A stretch of DNA of 64,000 bases from Acanthosepion lycidas (lineage: Eukaryota; Mollusca; Cephalopoda; Sepiida; Sepiidae). A model generated the notes under the pieces. It made no database searches and was not told the origin of the DNA. It saw nothing but the letters and a program-made list of their open reading frames with translations. The stretch spans positions 78,173,688-78,237,687 of the forward strand of contig OZ010603.1 in NCBI GenBank assembly GCA_963932145.1, read 5' to 3'. The position numbers and the translations under genes were made by a program. This document shows positions 1 to 10,024 of the stretch, piece after piece; positions within the stretch are counted from its first letter, which is position 1, and every line of letters starts with the position of its first letter.

Positions 1-37
1 GCGTTTCCTCTACGGTCACGTGATCTACCTAATTCAA

Positions 38-112
38 TAATGGGCTCGCCTGTGTTTGCTCACTGGCGATCTATGTTCAAATTCCAGTGTCGGCGGCGAC
101 ACTTTATTCCTA
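38..112 (+). repeat. tRNA-like SINE head fragment
   Basis: The stretch contains a B-box-like GTTCAAATTCC at 75-85 with complementary flanks resembling a T-arm, preceded by tRNA-like sequence, and it runs into a (TA)n tract. It resembles the tRNA-derived heads elsewhere in the window. It is a fragment, not a tRNA gene: no acceptor stem closes. Confidence 0.4.
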
Positions 113-117
113 AATAA

Positions 118-120
<3 letters not shown>

Positions 121-173
<53 letters not shown>
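121..173. repeat. (TA)n microsatellite
   Basis: An uninterrupted run of about 26 TA units. Confidence 0.98.
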
Positions 174-177
<4 letters not shown>

Positions 178-839
178 ACGTGTTGATCATTGTAACAAAG
201 AAAAAAAATGATTTACCACAACACAGAGCTAAATCACAAACAAATATTTAATTTACTAAAACACAACATAAAATATATACAAGATAAACAATTGTGGCCT
301 ACAAAACAGAAAACACAGAGTTACTGGCAAAGTGTTACAAGGGAGAAGGAAAGGGAATCAAATATCTTTATCACTTTAGGGCTAGTGAAGTAATCTAAGT
401 GCTATATTTGGAAATCCACAAAGGTGTGTAAATAAATATTAATTTTTAGTTTGGTCAATGAAAATTAGTCAAAATTCTATTTACCAAATTTGTTCTCTTT
501 TGGGTTTTGGTTGGTCGGCAACTTTTTATAGAGATTCTTTCGGCTGGATATAATAGTCCTTGAATCAAAAACCGGAGTTGATAAAAGCAGAAATTTCCCT
601 TCATCAACTGACAACCCTTTTCCAAAATCCCATTTTTATAAGGGCTAACACCTAATTTGCATATTTCTAGATGTTTCTCGAATCAGCTAGATTTTTCTCG
701 AATATACTAGAATGATCTAGAATCTTCCAAACATTCTATTTCTAATTTCTCTATTTTACAACTACTTCGTGAATGAAAACTCTATTGTAATAATAAGTAG
801 AACTCAGTGGAATCCCTTATTATAGAAATGCGTCCTAGT

Positions 840-842
<3 letters not shown>
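174..842. other. AT-rich interval without a recognised gene
   Basis: No credible coding sequence is seen. The left edge reads TGTTACGTG and a TATA-like element is present on the minus strand near 633, so a decayed LTR is possible. I found no matching right end or target-site duplication. Confidence 0.4.
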
Positions 843-895
<53 letters not shown>

Positions 896-982
896 CTTTT
901 CAATTGGAATTAAGATACCTTTAGTGAATGACCATTTTGTTGTGTTAATAGGACTCACATGGATTATACCAACGGATTACTA

Positions 983-1064
<82 letters not shown>
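843..1064. repeat. Two long (TA)n microsatellites
   Basis: TA runs at about 843-893 and 983-1064 are separated by about 90 bases of unique sequence. They create an artificial Tyr-Ile open frame that is not a gene. Confidence 0.97.
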
Positions 1065-1070
<6 letters not shown>

Positions 1071-1255
1071 CTGGCACCGAATATAAATCTCACAATATTC
1101 AGCAGCGGGAATGCTGTGTTTAAAATTAAAAAAAAAAAAATAGAAAGTCGCCAAATCGAATTTTACCCACGCTCAACTCGCGAAGCTGGGAATAAACCCT
1201 GTTACTAGTACTCAAACAGTAGAAAAAGTAAATTTTAAACAGTGAAACATGAAAA

Positions 1256-1490
1256 CATTCTTTTTATAGATACAAATATTTAAGTAAATGCTCTGTTTAT
1301 AGTAAACAGTATTTATAACATTTACCGGTCTGAATGTCCGAGAAATTTTCATAGGATACAGGTTCGATTCCTGTCGGAGGACGAATATTTTCTATGAAAA
1401 TTTCTCTGACATTCAAGCCGGTAAATGTTATTAATACTGTTTATTATAAACAGAGCATTTACTTAAATATTTGTATCTATAAAAAGAATG
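1256..1490. mobile_element. Fold-back element with tRNA T-arm in the loop (copy F1)
   Basis: The arms at about 1256-1353 and 1391-1490 are near-perfect inverted repeats of roughly 98 bases. The loop holds ACAGGTTCGATTCCTGT (1358-1374), a perfect T-stem-loop with a canonical B box, followed by an acceptor-like CGGAGGACG. A (TA)n tract follows at 1514. Related copies lie at 31325, 33257, 40441, 44032 and 46042. It looks like a tRNA-derived SINE that has become a snap-back palindrome. Confidence 0.8.
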
Positions 1491-1509
1491 TATAAACATA
1501 AAAATGTCT

Positions 1510-1513
<4 letters not shown>

Positions 1514-1549
<36 letters not shown>
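1514..1549. repeat. (TA)n microsatellite
   Basis: A TA run directly 3' of the fold-back element, the usual position for this family. Confidence 0.97.
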
Positions 1550-1551
<2 letters not shown>

Positions 1552-1944
1552 TCCCATCTACCATTAGCGTAGTGTTTAGATAAGTCCATAAACAGGTTAT
1601 ATTTCTTGCATAATTTAGGAACTGATGTTCATGTTTCTTGTCCCCCACACCTGAGTTATGTTAAATAATGCGTTCTTCCTTCTTTCATTTGAGCTCTGGT
1701 CGCCTGACGATTGCGGTAGAGCGAATCTTAAATAGCCGCCCGAACTTTATCTCTTCCGGCGTCGTGACGTTGCGAAGCGTAATTGCTCTGTCATGATAAC
1801 TTAGAACACTGTTTTATTAAAGTTTATATAGGCGTTTATCTTTTGGTCTTTTTTGTCTTAGTTTATGTTTCAGTTTCCTTTTATCGGTTTTTACTTGTTT
1901 TTGCTTTAAAAGTGGTTGTTAGTTTTTCTTTTTCTTAAGTTTAA
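1550..1944. other. Unannotated interval
   Basis: Nothing recognisable. It includes a moderately GC-rich patch around 1690-1800, then T-rich sequence. Confidence 0.5.
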
Positions 1945-2500
1945 AATGCAGATGAAAGTAAATACTAGTCAAAAATGAATAATAATGGCTGACAATGCTT
2001 CATCTAAGAAAAAATGAAGATGAAAGTAAATACTAGCCAAAAATTAATAATAATGGCTGACAATGCTTCATCTATGAAAAAATGAAGATGAAAGTAAATT
2101 CTAGTCAAAAATTAATAATAATGGCTGACGATGCTTCATCTAATAAAAAATGAAGATGAAAGTAAATACTAGTCAAAAATTAATAATAATGGCTGACAAT
2201 GCTTCATCTAATAAAAAATGAAGATGAAAGTAAATACTAGTCAAAAATTAATAATAATGGCTGACAATGCTTCATCTAATAAAAAATGAAGATGAAAGTA
2301 AATACTAGTCAAAAATTAATAATAATGGCTGACAATGCTTCATCTAATAAAAATGAAGATGAAAGTAAATACTAGTCGAAAATTAAAAATAATATCTGAC
2401 AATGTTTTATTTAATACAAAAATAAAATGAAAGTTAATACTAGTCAAAAACCAATAATACTGACTGACAAAGCTTCATCTAATAAAAAATTAAAAAAATG
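1945..2500. repeat. 68-base tandem satellite, about 8 copies
   Basis: The motif GATGAAAGTAAATACTAG recurs at 1951, 2019, 2087, 2155, 2223 and 2291, exactly 68 bases apart, then in two or three diverged units. Inner units are nearly identical and the outer right units are degenerate, as expected for unequal exchange. Confidence 0.95.
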
Positions 2501-2514
2501 AAATTAATTTGCCG

Positions 2515-3290
2515 TTGATCCCCCCCTCACCGGATCGACGCTTGGACATAAGGTAAGCCGTACATTCAGTTACCATCATGAGGAAGAAAGCGGACAACCA
2601 CTTGCTGCCGCGTGTGAGTATAGTTTCGCTCTAGCAAAAACCCATTTACATTTTTCTTTTTTTCTTTTTAATTTTTTTTTTTTTAAATTTTTAATCTTTA
2701 AAAAATTTATTTTATCTCTCCCCCCTCTCGCCAATGTGCTCTATCATAGTAAGACATTTTGTCCCAATCATTCCCCCTTATTTAATAGTTTAGTAAGAAA
2801 TCCCGGTTCGAAAGAAAAATCAGGACAATTCAATTAAATGTCTCTGGCTAGATGCGATAATAAATCCGGATAACCTTATTTTCTTCAATTTCTTTTTAGA
2901 ATAGACAATGGGACTTATACTAAGTTAAAACTTAATGTTTTTATAGGGTATATCCAAGTGTCAACCAGGACTCTTTGCCTTTTATTTCCCTCCCCCCTAT
3001 CCTTCCCTCTGTTTTCGTCGTCCTTGTTTGTGTTATGTAATAGGAGTAGGTAGTCTCTCCTACCGCCCGGTCAACACTCCTCCCCTTCTCTTGGACATGA
3101 GTAGAGGCTTACGTCTTGTTTCTTATCTAGGAAGGGGTTCCCGGTACTCTTTCTCTCTCCGGCCTCTGTATTAGTGCAGCTCTGTTTCTCCCGTGATGTG
3201 TGCAGTCTGTGGCATCACCTCTTCATTCTGAAGGTAGACGGTTGACAGTTCTCTGGTTGCTGTTTCCGACTGGTAGTTAGGAGCCCTAAC
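2515..3290. other. Interval upstream of a LINE relic
   Basis: No firm gene. The higher-GC section from about 3040 may be the 5' region of the LINE copy that follows, but I see no diagnostic motif. Poly-T and C-rich stretches occur at 2640-2730. Confidence 0.35.
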
Positions 3291-3292
3291 TC

Positions 3293-3896
3293 TTGCGTAG
3301 CGTCTTGAGCGGCCGCTCTGATCAACAGTTGTATAATACCGGGGTGTTTGTAGTGCCATGTCGCGCGTGGAAAGGTGTCCCTGCAGTCACCTTCGGTGGG
3401 CAGCCTTGGGGCCACATTATGATGCAGGTTGTGCCAACTCCTTTCTGCCCACGTCACGGTCGAAACTGTCTGTTTCTTTTACTTCGGGCCTTCTCATCTT
3501 ACAAACAAAACTCCACATGGCTTACAAAAACCGAAAAAGTAACCCTAAACCAGCCACTCAAAAATCACCTAAACCCCCTCAACATTTCGTCCTCTAACAT
3601 CCGTGGCATTAGGACAAACTTCTGCAGTAAGGAATCTTTCCTCACTGCAAACTGCCCGGATATACTGGCTCTCTGCGAGACCAACCTTATCTCGTCTATC
3701 CCCTCTTCTGATCTCTCGATTCCCGGCTACCTTCCTCTCCTCAGAAAAGACTCTCTAACCCACATGCACGGTCTTGGTGTCTACGTCAAGGAACATCTCC
3801 CTCACCCCTATCTGATCTTGCTCTAAATTTTCTGTAACCCCTTGCGTCCTAGTGGCTTCCCGCCTTGCTTGGGGTGAAATGCTTAAAAAAAAAAAA
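3293..3896 (+). pseudogene. Non-LTR retrotransposon (family A), endonuclease fragment fused to its 3' end
   Basis: The open frame 3293-3826 gives 177 residues. From about residue 97 it resembles the N-terminal part of an APE-type LINE endonuclease: an S-N-I-R-G motif, then CPDILALCETN with the likely catalytic Glu at residue 129, then GYLPLLRKDS and MHGLGVYVKE. After about residue 170 the frame runs into a 3' UTR matching the antisense 3' end of the longer copy at 14810-16480 (CCCCTT, TAGTGGCTTCCCGCC, CTTGCTTGG), then a poly(A) run near 3885. The rest of the endonuclease and the whole RT are missing, so this copy has an internal deletion. Cys/His-containing sequence in residues 1-60 could be from the element's 5' part, but that is uncertain. 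Confidence 0.8.
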
Positions 3897-4209
3897 AATT
3901 GCAGACTAGATTAGTTTATCGTAGCTTGGAACTTAAATCTTTTTAACAAGCAGCAGGACATTCCAAATTTTACTTAGCCCAGATTTACCTGACGAGAGCC
4001 TGGGATGATCATTCGAAATTTCATGAATGGTAGATTTTATTTTAGAATCACTGTAAACTTGGCTGGTAATCTCAAATATTATTTATACATCGAACAAATA
4101 CTTCTTTGTAATCTCATCATTGCGTCCAGATGTTTTTTCAATTACTGGTCTATGAATTTAAGATTATTCACTTAAGGGAATGAGGATAAAGAGTGGTAGC
4201 GGTGAGTAA

Positions 4210-4210
<1 letters not shown>
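3897..4210. other. Unannotated AT-rich interval
   Basis: No gene or known repeat seen. Confidence 0.5.

Positions 4211-4256
<46 letters not shown>
4211..4256. repeat. (TA)n microsatellite
   Basis: A pure TA run. Confidence 0.97.
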
Positions 4257-4257
<1 letters not shown>

Positions 4258-4699
4258 TATTTGGGTATCAGTCCCGTTTTTATACAAGTTTCGTTAAAGA
4301 CGACTGACGAAGTACGGCGATAATGCTTTTTTTTTTTACTTAATGCTATTTTAATTAATTAATTTTTCTTGTGTTCGTACTACTGTGGTATTTTGTGGAC
4401 AAACTGTCTAAGTGTTCTGCATATCCGAGCGCTTTCGGCTATTCTTTTAATCATTATCAAGGGCGATTTTTATTTTTTTTAAATTTTTAATTGAATGTGC
4501 GAATTTTTTTTTTTATGTATGTGGCTGAAGTTATAGGAATGTTTTAGTTTCCAAACACAGTCACCACATTGTAGCCGTGTTTGTAGTTAATGTTATTGAG
4601 TTTGGGCTTTTTCTTTTTTTTATTATTTAGGGCTTTCATTATTTTTAATTTTTTTTTTACGTGTGGCTGGGGCTATTATACTTGTATTTTTCTACTAGT

Positions 4700-4931
4700 G
4701 TGTTGGTGCATAATTATCAGGCGTTTTTGTAGACGAGTTATTTGTTAGTAAAAATTGCTGTTTTGTTTTCCTTTTTTAATAAAAATATTATTTTATTTTC
4801 ATGTTATAAAAATGCGTGTCGATAATCATACGCCCCGGAATAATCATTAAGAATGTTATTGTTGAATTTTTCTTTCTTTTTTCATAATAAATATTGTTTA
4901 AAAAACGCCTGATAATTATGCACCAACACAA
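4700..4931. mobile_element. Short DNA transposon (MITE) with 28-base TIRs
   Basis: GGTGCATAATTATCAGGCG near 4704 is the inverted complement of CGCCTGATAATTATGCACC near 4907. The element is about 230 bases, AT-rich and non-coding. The TIR resembles mariner-class ends. I could not fix a target-site duplication. Confidence 0.7.
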
Positions 4932-5140
4932 CAGCAAATTTCGGATATAGGTTTTCCTGTGTGTTTAAATGAGTCCTAATTGTGCTATAATTGGTTAGGT
5001 GTAACGTAAGTCATCTAAATAGGCATCTAGCAACATGACCAATGTAATTATTTATGAGTTTGGTTTGATCAGAAACCAGGAACACAATTTCTTAAGGCGC
5101 ATTTTAACTCATTTGTTAATTGTAATAAATAATTAATTTG

Positions 5141-5143
<3 letters not shown>

Positions 5144-5201
<58 letters not shown>
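5144..5201. repeat. (TA)n microsatellite
   Basis: A pure TA run. Confidence 0.97.
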
Positions 5202-5203
<2 letters not shown>

Positions 5204-5214
5204 GAAAGCTATGG

Positions 5215-5455
5215 TTCTTCTTCTCCCTCCAGCTATGGGTAAATTAGCAGGACAGACTGGGTTCTATAGCCTTGGATGGCTACTGGTCTAGAAGAAGGAC
5301 AACTCTGAATTCAAAACCTGCGGAGGGTCGTTTTGGGACCTTGTGGCACGTAGTGCACCAGGTCTCTGTATTCGGCCCTTCAAAAAGTGTGGTTGGTTCT
5401 GCACAAAGCCTTCACCACTGTAATCAAATCATATGTGCAGGTGTCTGGCTGTAGG
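5215..5455 (+). repeat. SINE body fragment
   Basis: The segment around AGAAGAAGGACAACTCTGAA is shared with the tRNA-headed SINE at 57868-58260 (GAGAAGGAAAACTCTAAACT), and a CCTTGTGGCAC module follows. No tRNA head is visible at its left edge, so it is 5'-truncated. Confidence 0.5.
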
Positions 5456-5554
5456 TTCCTAGGAACTGAGTTGCTGACCTTGATACGTCGAATACGACAA
5501 GAGAGTTTACCATATATAACTTAACAACAATGTATATTTATAATGTATAATTTA

Positions 5555-6650
5555 CTATTTACAAAAAACTAAACAAAATAATGTTAGTAATACACACTCA
5601 TCCTTAATTGTTGCAGAAACATCAGTTAACTGGATTAAATCAATGCGGACAAAGTAATTTAAACAATCTTTTTTCCAATCATTCACTGAAACACACTCAT
5701 TCAAACACAATAGCTAATACGAAATGTACACTCGAAAAAAGAACGGTGTCCTGCATTCACCAGAGAACTGACATCTCTGGTCATTTAACGGGAGTAGGAG
5801 AGAAGGGAATAGTATTTATTTTTGTTGATGAATACAAAAAAAAAAAAAATGTGGTACAAAGCCAAATGGGAGGGTGAGAAAAGACTGGTCTTCAATCTGT
5901 CTTATCTTTAAACTTAGCTAGCCATAAACATAGACCCAAACAAGCTACAATGTTCCTAGCACATTGCAACACATTCCATTCTTACTACAGTCACCACAAT
6001 ACCTCTAGTCTCTATGAAGTCCTAACTAGTCCCCAATTTTTCTGGGGGTTAAAAATAACAACTTTTAAAAATGAAACCCCAATGAATGAGGGGAGAGGGA
6101 AAGTAATATTTATTTTGAATAATACAAAAATGTGGAACAAAGACAAAAGAGGGGGTAGAGGTAAGCTGATTTTCAATCTGTCTTATCTTAAACTTAGCTA
6201 GCCACAATTGCTGACACAAACATCACATTATGCCTTCCATCAAAACAACACATTCTTACTTAACATTCATGATACCTCAAAGTTTCTATGAAGTCCTAAC
6301 TAGTTTCCATATGTACAATTTGTCGGGGTGGGGATAAAAATAATAATATTCAAAAATGAAATCCCAGTGAATATTTACAATGAATACAGTTTATATACAA
6401 GAAACTAAACAAAATAATGTTAGTAATAACTCGTCCCCGACAATCCTTAAATGTGGCAGAAAAATCAGTTAACTGGACAAAATAAATGCAGGACGAGGAA
6501 ATTAAGAACAATCATTCGACCAAACACTCAACCAGGCACACACTCATCCAGACACAAAAACAAATGCGAAATGCACACGCGAAAAACGTACTGCATCTAC
6601 CAGAGAACTAGCATCTCTGTCACCTAAAGAGGGAGGTGAGGAGGAACGTT
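5555..6650. repeat. Tandemly duplicated modules X-Y-Y-X, about 275 bases each
   Basis: Module X (about 5555-5805) recurs at about 6370-6650, sharing AACTAAACAAAATAATGTTA and CAGAGAACTGACATCTCTG-like ends. Module Y (about 5806-6090) recurs at about 6095-6365, sharing CAATCTGTCTTATCTT and TCTATGAAGTCCTAACTAGT. All are in the same orientation. The short frames inside are unsupported as genes. The identity of the element is unknown. Confidence 0.7.
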
Positions 6651-6654
6651 CATC

Positions 6655-6775
6655 AGAACAATTACTATGAAAATATTTATAGAAAAGGCACAGGGAAGTT
6701 ACATTAAGGCGATGGGGAAGTGATTGAAGCTGAGATGCCAGGTCAGAATCTATAATATTGCAGAATATCTATATA
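6655..6775 (-). pseudogene. LINE family A coding fragment
   Basis: On the minus strand this reads DLASQLQSLPHRLNV then FYKYFHSNCSDE, the same block as in the 14810-16480 copy (DLASRLQSL, FYKYFHGNCSDE). Only about 35 residues survive. Confidence 0.7.
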
Positions 6776-7004
6776 TAAATTTTGTGTGTGTTGGACGGGG
6801 GGTGTAGATATCTTATTTCCACTGCAATAATCTTAATAAATTGCATTAAAAAAATTTATTACGCTTTTGCGTTTATTAATTGTGACTGTGACTAATCACT
6901 AATGCCATGATAATAGTCAGGGTTAGCAATTTTAAGCCGCAAGGAAGTAATCGTAAATGTATTTGATTCGATACCAGGATTTTGAGCAGTAACCTTCGAA
7001 ACCA

Positions 7005-7345
7005 AGTTTTTTGTTTGTTGGTTGGTTTTGTTTTGCGGCATATCAGCACTTCTATGGGTTATTCAATGCCGGAATCTAAATATTTTGTTCACATTTTTTT
7101 TATTATTTTTGAGTTAACAATGGTTTAGTGATACAAGTAAGTCTTACTAATTAACCCATAGCTCTGGGAGTGGGAGATGAATTCATACCATTCCTAAGGG
7201 TATTTGCGCGTAAGTGAATATAACGAACCCAACCGGAATTGCAACTCGGCTTTTCGATTAAAAATTTCGAGCCATTATCCATTACACCACTCGCACATTT
7301 AAGTTTACATCACCTGGTATTCTCAAACGTAAGCCGAGAACCCAC
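7005..7345 (-). mobile_element. Composite 5S/tRNA SINE (family S, copy 1)
   Basis: Read on the minus strand, a 5S rRNA-like 3' end (GAGAATACCAGGTG, about 7313-7326) precedes a tRNA-like head (GTGGTGTAATGGATAATGG as A box; AGTTGCAATTCC as degenerate B box). The common body follows: GTTCGTTATATTCACTTACG, ATGAATTCATCTC, GGGTTAATTAGTAAGACTT. The tail is TAACCCAT.. to ..GATATGCCGCAAAAC. The body matches copies at 11440, 16530, 20290, 20805, 24528 and 40080. Confidence 0.75.
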
Positions 7346-8085
7346 GTTTTTAACCGGATTGCAATTTCCAATAGTGTCGGATAAACTTTTAGAAGTACGT
7401 TAATGTAACAAAATGCATTGGATAAATCACAAAATTACTTTTGCTAGGCACACATAGAAAGCCAACGAGTAAGGAGACCGAAACGTTATGATTAAAAAAA
7501 AGTGACAACGATTTGGAAATTACTCCGAATAAATATATAAAAGTTACAAGTTACATCTATAAAAAAAAATGAATAATAAAAACTTACTTCCATTTTGAAA
7601 TTTTTTTCCTTTACTTTTGTTTTGAAGTTTTCAATCAGTACCTCAGGAGATGATTAGTTCAAAGTTGGTAGTCCGATTGTAACCTGAATTACCGTGTCGC
7701 TATGTGCATAGCTTAGCAGACGATAGAAGCATTCAATGAAACAGACGAGATGATATTCTTAACGTCTTTTTTTTTTTTTTTTTTTGATTTGTTTGTTTTT
7801 GGCTTTGAGAATCTTTCAGCTTTTAAGTCTGGTGTTTATTCAAAAATATTTGCATGAGATTCGCGTCTGTACAAACAAACAAAATAGCTGGTGTATGTAT
7901 TCCTGCGCGTGTGCATATACACGAGCGTGTGTGCATGTGGGAGGAGTGTATATATAGATGGTTTGTGTATGTGGCTGATGGGTATTTGGGTGGTGTGTGT
8001 TATAAGCCGGTTTATATCTCTCCACTTCGTAATTTGCTACAACGTGCGGTTGTATGAAAATCATAGCAGAAAAGTCCGTCTCTTC
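7346..8085. other. Unannotated interval
   Basis: AT-rich with a T-run at about 7768-7785 and a GT-rich stretch at 7890-8010. Overlapping open frames on both strands there are low-complexity artefacts. Confidence 0.5.
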
Positions 8086-8089
8086 GCTT

Positions 8090-8305
8090 GGGCGTATTTG
8101 ACAAGGACACCAGTCTTCTTGTTGGCTGCTTCGGTATTTCCCCTGTTACAACTTGTCGTCATCATGATTTGGTTCGCTTCTTCTCTGTATCCTTTCCTCA
8201 AACACGCCTCTTTACTCTTGTTCTCAATCCTCTGTAACCCATTGCGTGCTAGTGACACTCCTGTCTTGCTTGGGGGTGAATTGCCTTAATAATAATAATA
8301 ATAAT

Positions 8306-8311
<6 letters not shown>
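8090..8311 (+). pseudogene. LINE family A 3' terminus with (TAA)n tail
   Basis: CTCTGTAACCCATTGCG, CTAGTGAC and CTTGCTTGGGGGTGAA parallel the 3' ends at 3840 and 14820. The tail is eight ATA/TAA units before a (TA)n tract. It is 5'-truncated within or just before the 3' UTR. Confidence 0.65.

Positions 8312-8358
<47 letters not shown>
8312..8358. repeat. (TA)n microsatellite, left flank of the fold-back
   Basis: A pure TA run. Confidence 0.97.
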
Positions 8359-8360
<2 letters not shown>

Positions 8361-8387
8361 CAAATATATGGATATAGAATCCGACAG

Positions 8388-8542
8388 TATGAAGAAAATA
8401 TACGGGAAAAAACAAACAAAAATTTATATTGAATATGTCCTGAAGATGGTTTATTGACCGAAACGTCCGACGTCGACATATTAACATTAAAACAGCATTA
8501 TTGCTTGTAAGGATTTTTGTTTGTTTTTTCCCGTATATTTTC

Positions 8543-8548
<6 letters not shown>
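8388..8548. mobile_element. Fold-back element between two (TA)n tracts
   Basis: Arms at 8388-8423 and 8512-8548 are about 36-base perfect inverted repeats (core AAAATATACGGGAAAAAAC and its complement). The 88-base centre carries the hammerhead-like fold annotated separately. A (TA)n tract lies outside each arm (8312-8358 and 8547-8594). Confidence 0.85.
8432..8482 (+). ncRNA. Hammerhead-ribozyme-like motif
   Basis: Stem I is AATATGTC (8432-8439) with GACATATT (8475-8482), 8 bp. Core CTGAAGA at 8440-8446 fits CUGANGA. Stem II is GGT (8448-8450) with ACC (8457-8459). GAAA is at 8460-8463. Stem III is A-U plus CGT/ACG (8464-8466, 8470-8472) with loop CCG. The cleavage triplet GTC is at 8472-8474. 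One feature departs from the consensus: an extra T at 8447 between the core and stem II. Penelope-like elements and retrozymes are known to carry minimal hammerheads, but no PLE protein is seen here. Activity is unproven. Confidence 0.45.

Positions 8549-8594
<46 letters not shown>
8547..8594. repeat. (TA)n microsatellite, right flank of the fold-back
   Basis: A pure TA run. Confidence 0.97.
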
Positions 8595-8597
<3 letters not shown>

Positions 8598-8836
8598 CCA
8601 GATGTAACAGCAAAATTCTTCGAATTGTGTTAGAGCATAATTGTCCATCCCACAAAATGTTTAATATCTAAAAAATATATTAAACTAATTGAATTTCTTT
8701 TTTCAGGTTTTCAGATAAAGCGTTTAGCCATCTTGACAACATTTGTCATAAGAATCATTGGAAAACTCTTTGAGTTATTCAGCTAGAAAGAGAACAGGTT
8801 TAAATCTTTTTGGTGTCAGCCCCACTGTCTTCCTAA

Positions 8837-9233
8837 ATGAGCAATAGTGAGAGAAAAAAGATCATTCAAACCTTCAGTAATGGTACCAACATTCATACTC
8901 TGGCTTCCATCGTTAATGTCCATTAAAGACTATCAAGGGAATGGTGAATAAAATTAAGAAAGAGGGAACAATAGTGAGTAAAACTGGATCAGGAGCTCAC
9001 TACAGGAAGAGGGATCATCATTTCAACTTAGAGTTAAAGAGATCAATTAGAAAAGATCCAGCTCCTTCCATAAAACGTTTGGTACGTGAGAGAGGATTTT
9101 CCCCTATGACAATCCAAAGAACAGTAATAAAATCATACCTGAAACGTGTGAGATGCCTTGTTACTCCAGAGCAAAAAGTTAGAAGGTTAGAGAGAGCTAA
9201 GAACATATTGAATAAGTTGGAAAATGATCCTGG

Positions 9234-9240
<7 letters not shown>
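8837..9240 (+). pseudogene. Mariner/Tc1-type transposase, N-terminal fragment
   Basis: From ATG 8837 the frame reads MSNSERKKIIQTF and stops near 8924. After a frame change the sequence continues from about 8926 as KIKKEGTIVSKTGSG, RKRDHHFNLELKRSIRKD, SIKRLVRERGFSPMTIQR and RCLVTPEQKVRRLERAKNIL. This is the paired helix-turn-helix DNA-binding region typical of mariner-like transposases, about 130 residues. The DDE catalytic domain is absent: the frame runs into a (TA)n tract at 9237. It is non-functional. Confidence 0.8.
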
Positions 9241-9300
<60 letters not shown>

Positions 9301-9558
9301 AAATTTATTTTAATCCTTCATGAGCTTCCGATCCTTAGCTAAGAATCATTAATGATGAAGATGTCATTTTCGTTTATGATCGATTTCATCAGGATTCTTC
9401 AGTTAAGTTTGGAGAGTAATTATACATTCTTGTTGCTCAGAGTCCAATAGTGTTATAAAAACCTCGGAACATTCCAGTAAGATATCTTTAATCATTTCTA
9501 AGATACTAAGATTAAAACTTAATCTAAGAATTTGACAATTTTGCTGCTACACCTGGTA

Positions 9559-9626
<68 letters not shown>
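9237..9626. repeat. (TA)n at 9237-9296 and (CT)n(AT)n at 9560-9626
   Basis: Two microsatellites. The intervening 260 bases have no recognised feature. Confidence 0.95.
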
Positions 9627-9627
<1 letters not shown>

Positions 9628-9808
9628 AATATGTGGTGCAGTACTAGCAGATTAATACAACTTGAAGTTATTAAAACAAGGATCATAACATTCATTGAGT
9701 GATTCGTAGGTTAATGCAACTTTAAAAATTTGTTTGAGAAGAAGTTTTTCGCCATTTATATCATTAACTTTACTAATCTACATTTTGTATGAATGATTCA
9801 TGTAATAT

Positions 9809-9872
9809 ATATATATAAAGAGAGAAAGAGAGAGAGAGTGAGAGAGAGAGAGATACTGATAATATTAGTGGT

Positions 9873-9911
<39 letters not shown>
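9809..9911. repeat. (TA)n-(GA)n-(TA)n compound microsatellite
   Basis: Short TA, GA-rich and TA runs follow one another. Confidence 0.95.
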
Positions 9912-9912
<1 letters not shown>

Positions 9913-10024
9913 AAGAGGGTAAAATCAATATACAAGACAGTTCAAGAATATAATATAAAAGGTTCAAACACTAATATTGCATGGTTATTATTTATGTTGT
10001 GCTAGGATCCACCTAATTTGCATA

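Noticed and set aside
807..1208. 133-codon Tyr-Ile-rich open frame
   Set aside because: It is two (TA)n tracts plus linker. The same artefact occurs at 1463-1648, 8224-8655, 9793-10005, 30996-31286, 43566-43805 and 46161-46490.
1354..1390. True tRNA gene
   Set aside because: Only the T-arm and part of an acceptor strand are present. No D-arm, anticodon arm or closing acceptor stem. The same applies to 26801, 30310, 46053 and 62080.
2019..2360. CRISPR-like array
   Set aside because: Units are identical throughout their length with no unique spacers, and the genome is animal. It is a tandem satellite.
7854..8289. Overlapping 67- and 132-codon frames on both strands
   Set aside because: They are composed of GT-rich low-complexity sequence and a LINE 3' UTR. 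No conserved motif.
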